Shown here piece by piece: positions 22,300 through 32,830 of a stretch of DNA of 64,000 nucleotides. Both the position numbers and the translations under genes were made by a program. The notes under the pieces were generated by a model that made no database searches, was not told where the DNA came from, and was given only the letters and a program-made list of their open reading frames with translations. Each line of letters opens with the position of its first letter. Within the stretch, counting starts at the first letter, position 1. This DNA comes from Diabrotica undecimpunctata (lineage: Eukaryota; Arthropoda; Insecta; Coleoptera; Chrysomelidae): the NCBI RefSeq assembly GCF_040954645.1, contig NC_092811.1, forward strand, positions 84,391,063 through 84,455,062, written 5' to 3'.

Positions 22300-24860
22300 A
22301 ACCATTCTACTTTTGCAGCTCTTACACGTAAGGTCTATATACACCAATAGTCTATCAACTTTTTCCACCCACCTCAAGCTCGTGAACGTATAACTTATCC
22401 TTTTTACATTTCTTATATACCTAGTGTCGCTTTATAACAGATAAGGCCTTTTCTCCTTAAGTTATAAGTTGAGTCCACCTATCACAAAAACCACCTACAC
22501 ATCTGTTTAAACAAGATCATCATCTTTTCATCCTTTCCATCCCTCATATTACTTTACTTATCCATATAGCTCCCTCAGGATTTGGTTTTCGGATCTCTGG
22601 AGACCCCAGCCTCCTGTAGAGTCTTTCCTTTTCTCAACAACTTTTCAAAATTACTCATTCTCCCTTTTTACTTAAATTTAACAGAGCCACCTACAAACAT
22701 TCTACTTTTGCAGTTCTTTTACATATCTTGTCAATATACAACATTTTATTAACTCTATCTACCCACTTTAAACTCATGAACTTATAACTTATCCTTTTAT
22801 ACTTCTCATGAATACTGTATCCAGAAATTTAGTGTCACAATATAAAAGTTGTTTTAATAACAGCTGTAAAACTGAATAATCCCTTGTAAATACTCTATTG
22901 CTGTATAATTATCACAACTACCAAAGCTGCCAGGACCGGCATAATAGCCAAGCATAGCACAACTGTATATAGGTATATATAGTCAGATCAAAGATTATCA
23001 TTCAAGCATAATGTCAAAAAACTCTTTTTATAAACATACAAATTTCGCATAATTATTGTTATTAATCATTATTTTAAGTCTCAACGAAGAAAATGTATTG
23101 TGTGTTTTGTGTTTTATTGGCACTGGTTTTCACACTGGCCAGTCAATTTCATAATGATTTTTTTAGACTATAACTTATCACTAACTCAGGGGAGTAATGT
23201 GTAGTGTCTGTGTTGAGTAAATGTCTTGTTGCTTTAGTAAAGTCGACTTTATTGTCTTTACAAAGAGACGCTAATTGTATCTGAACGTCTGAGTTCCCTT
23301 CGGTGAGTACCGATTTACTCGTTTTAAAAGGTTCATATTTATTCATGTTGACTTGTAATGTGTAAGTTTTCCGTTTCATGTCTGAAAAAGTTTCCAAAAA
23401 ATGGGAAATTTCTTTATTAATAATTTCACGAAAAAAAATTATTCTTCATTAAAGGTTATCCATCACATAGAAATCATTAACCTATAATCTCATAAAATAT
23501 TAAGTGGTAGATAGGAAAAATCAAAATTATTAATTAATACTGAAGAGGAAAGTGATTTTAAATTTAGATATGCAAGAAAATGTAATTTTAAAATGTTTGT
23601 AGGTATTAAAAATTATGTCCAAGTTTAGATTCATGGCCTTCTAATAATTAAATAATGCATTTAAAGTAAAAAGTAAATAAAAAACTACTTTTGCATTTGT
23701 TGATTTTGTGTATTGAATAAGGTAAATTAGAAATAAAATTAAAAATTAATGCACCTACTGATACATCATTAAAAGGCAATGAATCTAAATTTAAAAATAA
23801 TTTTTAATTCCTACAACCAAATTAAAATAACATTTTATGCTGCACCTAAATTTAAAAGCCCTTCACTTTTAAGCATAAATCAATATTTTTGATTTTCGCT
23901 TTATACCACTTAAAATTTTATAAATTTGATTATTGATTATTGATTTCTATGCAATGCAGAAATGTTTATGAAGAATAGTTTTTTTCATGAAATTAATAAT
24001 AAAGAAATTTCCCACTTGTTGCCAACTTTTTCAGACATAGTTTATACCTTACTAACAATTGAAACACTTCTTCCCTTACATGAATTATAAAATATAATCA
24101 TATTTAGCTATTTAGCCATATGTATATACCTACATTAATTCATTTTTATTTTCACTTCACCATTTTATTATTTCACTTGCAATTTGTTTAACAAAACAAA
24201 AATTGTTTTTCCCTTAATTATCTAGATATTTATTTAAATTAAATATGTAATGTAAATGACAAATAAAATATAAAATTCGTTAAGCCGGCCCTTTTTACTA
24301 TTTACCTGAAGAGGCAAATCCCTTTATGGCTTCGACTTTATCAGCGGGGTACTTTTAAATTCTGCATAAGTCAGTTCTTATAATTGTGAATAAAGTATAC
24401 ATAGTGTTGCTTTATAACAGATAGGGCCTCTTCTTCTTAAGTTATAAGCCGAGTAACGTCCTATTAACCTATTATAAAACTACGTTTCAACCATCAATTT
24501 CTAATCGTCTCATGTAGTTGTTAACATAAAACAAGTAACCAACTGTATCCAATAACACATAACCAGTTATTTATGTTCATGAACTTGTAACTTAAGAATT
24601 CTTTTATATTTACCAGGTACCAAATATTGTCTTTTAACATATAGGGCCTTCTATGCTCAAGATATAAGTTATTTACCTCATGAACACCACATTACAAAAG
24701 TATTTTATTGCATTCAGTGAATATCATTTTCAAAAAATATTTTTCCTATTTCACCTATCAACAATAAAGTCTCAAGCATCCAACTTTCCACATGTCTATT
24801 CTGCATTTTCCAGGTACCAAATGTTGCAAAACATAAAGGGCCTTTTATTAGAATCCTGAT
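22300..24860. repeat. Dispersed internal repeats within Penelope unit
   Basis: A roughly 105-bp segment at 22300-22410 (CATTCTACTTTTGCAG through ATAACTTATCCTTTT) recurs diverged at 22692-22800. A second motif (GCTTTATAACAGATA followed by GGCCT and TTAAGTTATAAG) occurs at about 22429 and 24408, with weaker copies at about 24625 and 24825. They suggest duplication of the element's untranslated region; no coding is seen. Confidence 0.55.
23377..24039. repeat. Inverted repeat pair of about 76 bp, 511-bp spacer
   Basis: 23377-23453 and 23965-24039 are imperfect reverse complements. Read outward, both encode nearly the same peptide start (MKNNFFREIINKEIPHFLE on the left, minus; MKNSFFHEINNKEISHLLP on the right, plus). 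On the left this continues into an 82-codon frame (23149-23397) of unknown identity; on the right it stops after about 40 codons. Confidence 0.6.
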
Positions 24861-25271
24861 TTCACAACAATTCATTGGACCTAGGTATAGTTGGTTGCCT
24901 ATCAGTACCCACACTATTTGTCACTACAATTTATTCCACATACATCAATCAATAAAACACTTTTCTCCAGGTTCTTAACATAAATTCAGGACAAATTCAC
25001 AATTTAATACTACAACATTGATGGTTGCTACTGTTAAATTATTTTAACTTTTATTCAAAATTTTTAAATATTGATGGCTTCTGTCATATTTAAACACAGA
25101 CATTAACTTACAATGACTGCTCTGTTCGAACTTCCGCCATACTTAGAGCAATACGTCGCCATGTTACCATATCCACTGGTAACTCCATCATAACATATAA
25201 TACCAAATAATGTAAACCAAATTGTAATTGATAAATTTTAACGGGTTTTTACCCTGATATTTATGGGCTCA

Positions 25272-25483
25272 AAACATGTACACCTAGTAAGTATTAACCA
25301 CATTTTGTATTAACCTTGGTCATGATTTTAACTTCATGTTCTTTTTAATTAAAGTGGTTATATACTTTTTAGGACACTGATGATGGAACATGGTTTCCGA
25401 AAACGTTTTGTCTTCATGACATAGCCCGTTTGGGTTTTTAATTTATATATACCTTTTATAAAGGATTTTTACTTAAATTTTTT
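25272..25483 (+). repeat. Penelope pseudo-LTR, right copy
   Basis: Sense-oriented partner of the left repeat, running from GTACACCTAGTAAG near 25278 to TTACTTAAATTTTTT at 25483. It directly abuts the GGATATATACTTT string at 25484. Confidence 0.75.
25377..25412 (+). ncRNA. Hammerhead-ribozyme-like core in right pseudo-LTR
   Basis: CTGATGA (25377-25383) is followed by a stem-loop with GGAA/TTCC arms, then GAAA (25399-25402), and a short possible stem III ending in GTC (25410-25412). This is the conserved order of a hammerhead core. Stem II starts one base after the box and stem III is weak (about two pairs with one bulged A), so self-cleavage is uncertain. The same motif, in inverted orientation, is in the left repeat. 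Confidence 0.5.
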
Positions 25484-25496
25484 GGATATATACTTT

Positions 25497-25860
25497 GTTG
25501 TAATTATTACAGGGCAGACAGTACACCACATTGTAGTTTTCTTTAAATATTTAAAGGTGTTTTTAGTTTGGTGTGTAACTTCGACACCGTTTTTATATTT
25601 CTGGTCCCAATTTTGATATTAGGTACTTCTCTAAATGTATTTTAAGTTTATTTGTTAAGACTGGAATATGGTAAAGAGTGGTACACCGTTCGTTCGTTGT
25701 TTGTTAAGGACTCTATTGGATCTGTCGGTTTGACTTTTGAGACACCAACAATAAGTCTGTTCAGAAGGTTTGCTGGGAATGAATTCTCCAACATGATTGT
25801 TTTTAGTTTTGTAAGACCAGCTGTGCTATAGTCAGGATGTAACGGCCGGGATGGTTATAA
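25497..25860 (-). pseudogene. Penelope-like element 3, RT end to GIY-YIG
   Basis: The minus strand reads NIMLENSFPANLLNRLI, LPYSSLNK, PNIKIGTRNIKTVSKLHTK and, in a second frame, NYNVVYCLPCNNYNKVYI. The last stretch is the start of a GIY-YIG domain (VVYxxPCxxCxKVYIG in canonical copies). It belongs to a different family from elements 1 and 2. It stops precisely at the boundary of the 4.2-kb insertion, suggesting that the insertion hit this older copy; yet the continuation is not recognisable on the far side. Confidence 0.65.
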
Positions 25861-26900
25861 TTCTACTTTTCATATATAGTACTAAATTGATCTTCATCGT
25901 AGATGAATCTTCATCGTGCTGAAAAGTTCTACCTATTATGCCAAAATGTGCTATGAAGTTTGCATAAGCATAGGAGCAGAGGCAGATAAATCAATGCAAG
26001 GTACGGTCTTGTTTTCTATTTCGTAGTATAAGTTCTCTTCTGTTCTCTGTCAAACTGACCTAAAATGTGCGTAGTAAAAATAGAAGCGACACGGAAAACA
26101 TAGGGAGGGATAAATTTAGAAAGAGGAAAAAGAATAGCATATAAAATTTCTTCATGTTGGATTATACTGGTAATTTGATAGTAGCATCTTCACAAGGGTA
26201 AGCCTGTAGATACAACAACTTCATTTTATAATAAACTCGAAAGCTAACTTTAAAGAGGCATATTTTAATGACCAGTTTAACTTTTATTTATGGCTAATTT
26301 TTTGGCTCGGTGACAATAATTCTAATATTCATATTATTTAACTTGACACTAAATTTCAAACTGCCTTGATCACCGCAGTCAACAAAAGTGTAATATTTGC
26401 GGTATGTTTCGAAATCTAAAATTCTATAATTTATGCCAGCAGTCATTAATGGAACATTGCCAATTTTTGGTATCTTTTGTATAATAATTATTGTTATGTA
26501 GCCGACCATTGTTGCGGAAGTAGGTATAATTTTATAGTGTTGACAAAGTGTTCAGTTCATTTTGTAGTTATTTATATGTATTAACATTTTTATTTATATA
26601 TGTTATGTTCTACCGACCTAGTGTCACGGGAGTGCAAAATTAACCGGACACTCAGATTTTTATGTATTTTTTCATTTTTAGATAAAAAACTCACTTAATT
26701 TTTTTGAATTTTATTTTATGCCTTATTAACGGTAGCATTTTTACTTGTTTGAACTTATTTAGACGATTTTTGCGAACAACAACAGTTCTACACAAACTTT
26801 TTTTATTAATGTGATTAAACAGCATTTTTTAAGTTTATTTTATTATTTTAAGTGTTTACAAGTTTGGCTTTAGAGTTTTTTGTTTTCTCCCTTTCAAATA
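25861..26900. other. AT-rich spacer with one unassigned frame
   Basis: A minus-strand 71-codon frame at 26294-26509 (TAGINYRILDFETYRKYYTF) has protein-like composition, but I cannot assign it. GTGTCACGGGAGTGCAAAA near 26622 could be an end of the Tc1 element downstream; no matching partner was found. Confidence 0.35.
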
Positions 26901-26913
26901 TTGCAATAACAAA

Positions 26914-27600
26914 ATGATGGCACCAGGAGAAATAGCACAACGTGTTGCTTTACAGGATAACGGGCGGTACATTCGTTCCATCGCAAATGTTTTAGGAATT
27001 TCTCGAAAGTCGGTGTTTGATGCAATACAAAGAAAGATTTCGGATAACAGAACAATACACCAGGAGGCCAGTCAAAGTATATAAAGAACCACAAGTTATG
27101 TTAAACGATTGTGTAACGATTAAATGATGTCCATAAAAAACAGTTTCCTTTTATACTGTTCAAATAGGCGTAAATGAATATGGATTAAGGTCCAGAATAT
27201 CTGTCACGGGACCTCTTAGACTTCGCTCACGAACATCTTAATTGGGTTTTTGCAGAAGGGGGTTCGGAGGTCTTCACGGATGAATCAAGATTTAATGGAT
27301 ACTCATCAGATGTCAGGATACTCAGGCCTAGGATTTAGAGAAGAGCTAGTGAACGTTATCAGCAATGTTGTTTTACTCCCAGGGTTCAATTTGGTGGAGG
27401 TGGTATAATGGTGTGAGTAGATATTTCCCCAAGGCTCATACATAACTTGTTAAAATTCAACGGGGCAATTTAAAGGCTGAAAGATATATTGAAGATATAT
27501 TGAACAATATTTGGAAGATAATGTAGTGCCATTTGCCCTTGTGTAGAAACGTTGGCTTGACAACATAGTTGTGGGGTAAAACCTTTTTTCACAGAAGAAT
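26914..27600 (+). pseudogene. Tc1-type transposase pseudogene
   Basis: The first 40 codons are intact (MAPGEIAQRVALQDNGRYIR and SIANVLGISRKSVFDAIQR), a helix-turn-helix of the Tc1 kind. After frameshifts come NWVFAEGGSEVFTDESRFNG (first catalytic D), VRILRP, RRASERYQQC, GGGGIMV and RLKDIL...IFGR. This matches the standard FTDESRF...GGxIMVW arrangement. The second D (QDNARPH) and the C-terminus are not found. It has many stops and is inactive. Confidence 0.75.
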
Positions 27601-27740
27601 TATAATTGTAGAGAATCGATTTTTGTGTGCGAAAAAATGATGTATCTAAATTGTTTATGTTTATTTCTCTTTTTATTTTTATTAACCTGTTATTATTTTA
27701 CTAGGGTCTAATACTCTTCTAACCCAATTAAATGTGGTTT

Positions 27741-27765
27741 CGATAAGGTCGGAAACCGACCGAAA
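27741..27765 (+). ncRNA. Degenerate hammerhead-like stem (Penelope relic)
   Basis: CGATAA is followed by a perfect six-pair stem GGTCGG/CCGACC with an AAA loop and then GAAA. Stem II plus GAAA matches the layout of hammerhead motifs in Penelope pseudo-LTRs, but the CUGAUGA box is mutated. It is likely a dead relic. Confidence 0.35.
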
Positions 27766-28160
27766 TGTGGGATGAAATGTTGAAAACAAATAAATAATTT
27801 GTTTCGATGTGTTCTTTTTTAAAAGAAATTTATTATACTTTAAAATTAACTTTTACAATTAACTTCTATAATCAAAGGACGCTGAGGAGACTCAGACTAA
27901 ATAAGGCTAAAACCTCTTGTTACATTGGTTTTTACACCCTTTTTATGGAAATGTAAAGGAAAATCTCCTAATATTGGATATTATTTTTCAATTCGAACAT
28001 ACCGAAAAATCTCCTAATATTGGATATTATTTTTCAATTCAATTTTTTTGCGACAAAAACATTTTAGAATAATTTTTTCTACTTAAAATGTGTCGTAAAC
28101 TCAATAAAAACAACTTATGCATACTAAAATGTTTATTTCATCATTGAACAATAGGCAAAA
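27766..28160. other. AT-rich spacer with a short duplication
   Basis: The string AAAATCTCCTAATATTGGATATTATTTTTCAATTC occurs twice (27960 and 28008 region), a small tandem duplication with a 48-base period. No gene is seen. Confidence 0.5.
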
Positions 28161-28445
28161 CTAAAGAATGACACATTTTTCATATTCCAAAAAAGTTCCT
28201 AAAATTAGGGACCTATTGTTCAATAAAAAAATCACACACGTATAATAAGTGTTCTTTTTATCATTATCAGCACACAATTCATGTGACCATCTGAAGCAAC
28301 TTGAACACTGTACCCACTTTTCTCCATGATGTTCCTTTGAATAATGTTCAGTGTAGAAAATACACTCTGCGTCACTTTCTTGATCGGTATCCATATCTGA
28401 TTCATCACCATAAAGAACATTTGGGAAGTCTGAGGATTCACTTTC
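28161..28445 (-). pseudogene. pogo-type transposase C-terminal zinc-binding tail
   Basis: The minus-strand frame reads DFPNVLYGDESDMDTDQESD (in the shifted upstream part) and then ECIFYTEHYSKEHHGEKWVQ plus CSSCFRWSHELCADN. The C-x2-C...H-x2-C spacing with WVQC is the PHD-like tail found at the end of many insect pogo/jerky transposases; the first CxxC is altered to C-I-F-Y. The DDE domain is absent here. Confidence 0.55.
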
Positions 28446-28743
28446 TTTTGTTACTTAGACAGCTAGCGCGCGACGCTACTGGTTTAAAATATAATAAAAA
28501 ATAAAAACTTTTATTGCATAATAAAATATAATATATCACTTGTTAAAATTTTTAGCTTAAGATATTTTAGTCTTTTTTGGCGTCCTGCTAATGCACCGCT
28601 TTCCTTGTGGAACTGCACCCTCCTCGTGTCCTGATTTTTCCTGTTAATAACTCCTGGATATCTTCTCTAGGTACTTTATTATAAGGCATCGTACCTACCT
28701 ACTTCCCTGTTTGGTTGTTTTCAGCAACCACCTGGCTAGACCA

Positions 28744-29040
28744 TGATCAGGTGGTCGATCAGTTTGTATTTTTCTCTATACATCCTCTGTATTCTGTTTC
28801 TGTCGAAGATGTCTCTGGTCTTAAGAAGTCGTCTTGTGGCTTGGTGGAAGAAGTGCCTCCTCATGTTCTCAGCTAACTCCCTCAGTAGTGTGTACTGGAG
28901 CTTTTCTTGAATGGTTGCATTTGTAATTCTGTTCTGTCATGTTGATCCATCTATGAGTCGGTAGCATGACGTTTTTGTGGCCTCTTGTTTCCTCCAGTTG
29001 GTTTCGGATTTCGGACTCCATACTGGCACTGCGTATAACA
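28744..29040 (-). pseudogene. Probable Jockey-type LINE C-terminal fragment
   Basis: The minus strand reads VMLYAVPVWSPKS, then in one clean frame QNRITNATIQEKLQYTLLRE, LAENMRRHFFHQATRRLL and DRNRIQRMYREKYKLID before a TAG. The LYA-PVW motif and the following helical region resemble the C-terminus of Jockey-clade reverse transcriptases. It is truncated at 29040 by the Merlin fragment. Confidence 0.5.
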
Positions 29041-29054
29041 TTACAGTCTTATGT

Positions 29055-29590
29055 GATGAGGGGAGGTTCGCTGGTCGCCGAAAATACAATCGAGGACGTA
29101 TGCTGAAAGGAGATGGGGTTACAGGATCGAAAGGACAACGATGCTGAGGTCGAAAACCAACGTAAACCCGTAAATCACGGAGCAGGCATCGACGGCCCTT
29201 GTAGTCGGGTTAAAAAATGAGACACACTACCGTTGTTTTTTCGTCGAGCGGAGAGATAGGGCGACTTTAGTCCCTATTATCCAAAGGGAAGTTACAGCAT
29301 GTTCCGTCATCTATTCTGATATATATGACCTTATTATGCAAACCCAAAATCAACTAGGACTCGAACATCGGACGGTGTACCACCAAAGGCACTACATAGA
29401 TCCTGTATCAGTAGTACCCACACAGAGGATTGAGTGGTCGTGGTTAGAAGCAAATATCCGCATCATGAAGAGAATGCGATGAGTACCACGCCAACATGTC
29501 CAGTCTCATTTGGACGACTACTGCTGGAGGATTCTGCGGAAAGATGAAGAGGATCTGTTTCACTTATTTTTAACGGACGTCAGATATACA
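29055..29590 (+). pseudogene. Merlin (ISXO2-like) transposase pseudogene
   Basis: The start gives DEGRFAGRRKYNRGRML (first D). After a shift at about 29110-29240 a clean frame reads FFVERRDRATLVPIIQREVT, SVIYSDIYDLIM (second D), GLEHRTVYHQRHYIDP and VPTQRIEWSW (catalytic E), a TGA, then VQSHLDDYCWRIL and DEEDLFHLFLTDVR. This is the complete DDE order of the ISXO2-like domain, one stop and one shift away from open. There is no long ATG-led frame, so it is easy to miss. Confidence 0.8.
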
Positions 29591-30202
29591 TTACATATAA
29601 TTTTTTTGTAAATATTTGGGGTGCATTTTTTTGTAAATTATTAGAGTATTTTTGTAAATGTTTATTACTTGTGAATAAATATTTTTTCTACAAGAGTTTT
29701 TTGCATTTCATTATTTTGCGCAAATCAGGAAATTTGCGTTCAGTAATTTCAGAAATGTAATAGATAATATTTAATATGCACAGGTAGACCGCATCCTCGG
29801 GGTAAACCGTATACTATAGTGGCACCAGATTATTTAAAAATTATGTGATAAGATTATATAACCAACAAAGTTATTGATAGGGTTTTCATATCATTTGATA
29901 GACACACTTCTGTTAAATAAATGGTGCTTAAAAATTGATATCCCTTTTTTTTTTTGACAAACGGCAACTTATATGTTGCTGCTTGTTATAAATATTATGC
30001 ATTTATGGTTAATCCCCTGTCACAGTAGTATATCTTTATTACAAACTTATTGCAGTTTATTTATTAAAATCAAATTTATTTGGTCTACTTTTTTTGGCCA
30101 TTTTTTGACAATCGAAATTTATAAAACTTCCATTCCTTAAAAGAATATATCAGCTTGAAAACCTTTCAAAAAATGTGTATATTGTTAATTCTGAGTTAGC
30201 CT
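29591..30202. other. AT-rich spacer, nothing recognised
   Basis: No coding similarity or repeat boundary identified. Confidence 0.5.
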
Positions 30203-30560
30203 TTAAAATTTTACGAAATAATTTGTTTTCGAAAGCTTCTTCTGCTTCTTCTTTTTATAGACATGACTCTGTCTGTTTTTCAATGTGCCTCCAGTAAGTT
30301 GTCGTTTTCGTGGTCTTCCTACTGATCGTCTTCCTATTGGGGAACCGTCTCTTGCCGTCTTTACTACTCTATTTGTTGTCATTCGGCTTATATGATCATT
30401 CCATTCTACTCTTCTATTTCTTACCCAGTTCTTGATGTTCTCCACCTTGCATCTACGTCGTATATCTGTACCTTTAGCTTTGTTCCATAGTGTCTTACCA
30501 TCAATTTTCCATCAAGTGTTTTCATCTTTGCTGTTTCTAACAGCAGAGTTTCGAAAGCTG
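30203..30560 (-). pseudogene. LINE 3' end scrap
   Basis: The minus strand reads TLWNKAKGTDIRRRCKVENI, NWVRNRRVEWNDHISRM, GSPIGRRSVGRPRKR and then an AAG-rich 3' end (near 30235-30255). It is the C-terminal basic tail of an RTE-like LINE; nothing upstream of it is preserved. Confidence 0.65.
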
Positions 30561-30666
30561 TGTAATAAAAATATCTCTAGTGTAATGTGACGCAGTTTCT
30601 GTAAACGCAAAAATACTATTGGGGCTCTCATTTTTTTTTCGTCGAGACCTATATTTTATATATTTA

Positions 30667-30760
30667 TTTCGGGTATATACATTTTTGGCTATTTCCCACC
30701 TTTTCAAGCGTATTATTGAAGGTGAAAATAGTCAAAAATTGATATATGTACCCGAAAGTC
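30667..30760. repeat. Short inverted repeat (hairpin)
   Basis: TTTCGGGTATATACATTTTT at 30667 is mirrored by ...ATATATGTACCCGAAAG ending at 30760, with arms of about 37 bp and a loop of about 17 bp. It borders the mariner fragment and may be a residual terminus or a small fold-back element. Confidence 0.5.
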
Positions 30761-31560
30761 ACTCCAAAAAAAGAAGACTTCGATTTTACGAAGAGTGGAC
30801 ACATGGTCAAATCTGGAGAATGTGAGGAGTGCTCCACAATTTTAAACCTACATCACGAATGGCAGTCATTGCAACCAAGGACTCTTGTGCTGGTGCATTG
30901 TCCTCATAGAAGAGCACATGCTTCCTCAGCTTTCACCACCCCTTTTCTTTTAAGGCTTAACGCAATGTTGATATTAGTTGCTTATAGTAAGAGGCTATTA
31001 TAATAGCTCCTCTTTCTAATGAACAATGAACAAAATACCTTGCGCACTCCAGAATACGGAAGCCATAACCTTGTTGCCTAACGCCACAGCTCTGAACTGT
31101 CGAGGCGGGGGTGAACCCCATGTTTTCACTGCTTGCTCTTATTTTTTGTCTCTGGATTATAATTCTGTGTCCATGTTGCCTCCATTGTCACATACTGACC
31201 AATAAAGTTCTTATTCCTGCGAAAAGTGTCCCCTCTGACATGCCTCTGATCTGATGAAAGCATTCGGGTAACCCACTTTGCCATTAGGCTCTTCATAGCT
31301 AATGTTTTTAACTACATGAAATGAAATGTTTCTTCTACAATTTGGCATTAAGTCTTTTAAAATGATATGGTGAACTTTTCAACATTTTGTTTGATTAAGA
31401 CGGTGATTTGAGAGACCTACGCCTCATTTTTATAGGTTTCTTTTCCAATTACTTTTAAACGATATCATCTTTTCGCTACGTTGTAAGACACTTATAATGT
31501 CAGTGTTAAATCTACCTGGATTTCTTTTGGGAATATCTACTTTTCCGACAAATATTTAAT
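30761..31560 (-). pseudogene. mariner-type transposase pseudogene (1)
   Basis: The minus strand shows NISYEEPNGKVGYPNAFIR, then QAVKTWGSPPPRQFRAVALG, NKVMASVFWSAQGILFIVH (first catalytic region), ERGAIIIASYYKQLISTL, and LFYEDNAPAQESLVAMTAI (second D, DNAPA). SPPPRQF...KVM-VFW is diagnostic for mariners. The last D region is degraded (HSSHSPDLTM). At least six frameshifts or stops are present. An upstream helix-turn-helix is barely discernible. Confidence 0.75.
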
Positions 31561-31949
31561 CACACACCTTTTCTTTTTCGCTTTCATTTAACAGTGAGGC
31601 TCACTTCAGCTGATGTGTTTGTGTACTGTGATGTCACTTTAGCTTTTTATTAATGACAAATTTACTAAATTGGAACTAGGTCACGGTGTCGCTTTGTCTC
31701 GTAGACATTTTCTCAATGCAATCTGAAAGATCTTTTATGTATACTTTACCCTCCATTCATGTTTTAATACAAAAGATCTAGACGACTTAAACTAAATCAG
31801 ATGAGGTAGTGTCTTTTTTGTCCTAGTTGATTTAACTAACTGACAGAATACTTACCATTTATTGTTTTTCCTTTTCTAAATAGTCGACCAAGATAATACC
31901 ATCAAAATTCCAAAAGATGGCTGTCCCAGTTGTAGACTTGCTTACCTTG

Positions 31950-32830
31950 ATATCAAAACTGCCCTGAGGGGCACACTGACAGCAGCTATGGAGGCCCTAT
32001 TAGTTAGACCTTCCTCCTTTGCACATGGTTATAAGGGGAGTGGTAATAATGGGATAGTATATACTACGGGAAAACCTGAGCAACGTACTGGTTAGGTCAG
32101 GACATATTAACATCATAAATGAAATCAGGGATACCGAATCGCGATGATGACTTTTTACCATATCGTACTCTGATAGAGGCATAAAGTACCTTTCCAAGTG
32201 GGCATCTGCCTAAGGTGGACCTTTCCAAGTGGGCATCTGTCTAAGCTGGACTCTATTAGTGTAGCAATGTTGAGATCTCGATAGATTGGCGGAATATATC
32301 AATGACACACTGATATGGGTTACAGGTCACCGGAGATTACATAGCAATGAAAGAGATGATGCACTTGCCATCAGCTACAAAATCTCCAATGAGATTGAAT
32401 CACCGTGGCCAACTGGAAAAAGCCTGGATGCGACGGCAACATAACTCACTGGGAAAGTATACCCGGTCACGCACATGACAAGATGTATATGGTCGTCGGG
32501 CATACTCTAGGGCTGTACTACTGCTGAAATAAGAACGAATAAGTTAAGCCAGAGTCATAACAGGCTTTCTGACTGGACATGCGTCAGTCAAAGAGCGCCT
32601 GCATACACTGGGGCTGTTTCATGGAGACAGCCTGTGTCGCAGAGAATCTGAAACACTCAACCCTGTGTTGTATGACTGAGAGACATTAGATCGCAGGCGG
32701 CAAACACTTTTCGGAGACTAAAAAGTGACTTAAAAAAAATATGGTACCGATCCAATAGACCTGTATAAGCTGGTAAAGTATTTCAGAATTCCAGAAGATG
32801 TAAAATAAGCCAATTGGCTGAAATAAAACC
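31950..32830 (+). pseudogene. LINE RNase H and C-terminal domain fragment
   Basis: The plus strand reads TLIWVTGHRRLHSNERDDAL, the TGH...NE-D signature of the end of an RNase H domain. It continues with RVITGFLTGHASVKERLHTL, GLFHGDSLCRRESETLN, ETLDRRRQTLFGD and PIDLYKLVKYFRIPED, the cysteine-histidine tail that follows RNase H in I, R1 and Jockey-group LINEs. The zinc knuckle cysteines are partly lost. It has many stops. No RT is left upstream. Confidence 0.7.
32188..32249 (+). repeat. 31-bp tandem duplication
   Basis: ACCTTTCCAAGTGGGCATCT starts at 32188 and again at 32219; the two 31-base units differ at two positions. It lies inside the RNase H-bearing LINE relic and shifts its frame. Confidence 0.85.

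Larger units (their letters stand above)
21265..25483 (+). mobile_element. Penelope-type insertion (2) with inverted terminal repeats
   Basis: A 4.2-kb unit is bounded by two inverted copies of a roughly 215-bp repeat (21312-21534 and 25272-25483) with few differences. The 13-base string GGATATATACTTT occurs immediately outside on both sides (21252-21264 and 25484-25496), a probable TSD. Just inside the left repeat is a plus-strand GIY-YIG segment of a Penelope protein. Both repeats contain a hammerhead-like core. Penelope elements are known for pseudo-LTRs in direct or inverted order and for hammerhead motifs, so the parts fit. Most of the interior (22.1-25.2 kb) is non-coding. Confidence 0.7.

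Noticed and set aside
26294..26509. Minus-strand 71-codon frame with protein-like composition
   Set aside because: No family recognised and no splice context; left as unassigned within the spacer.
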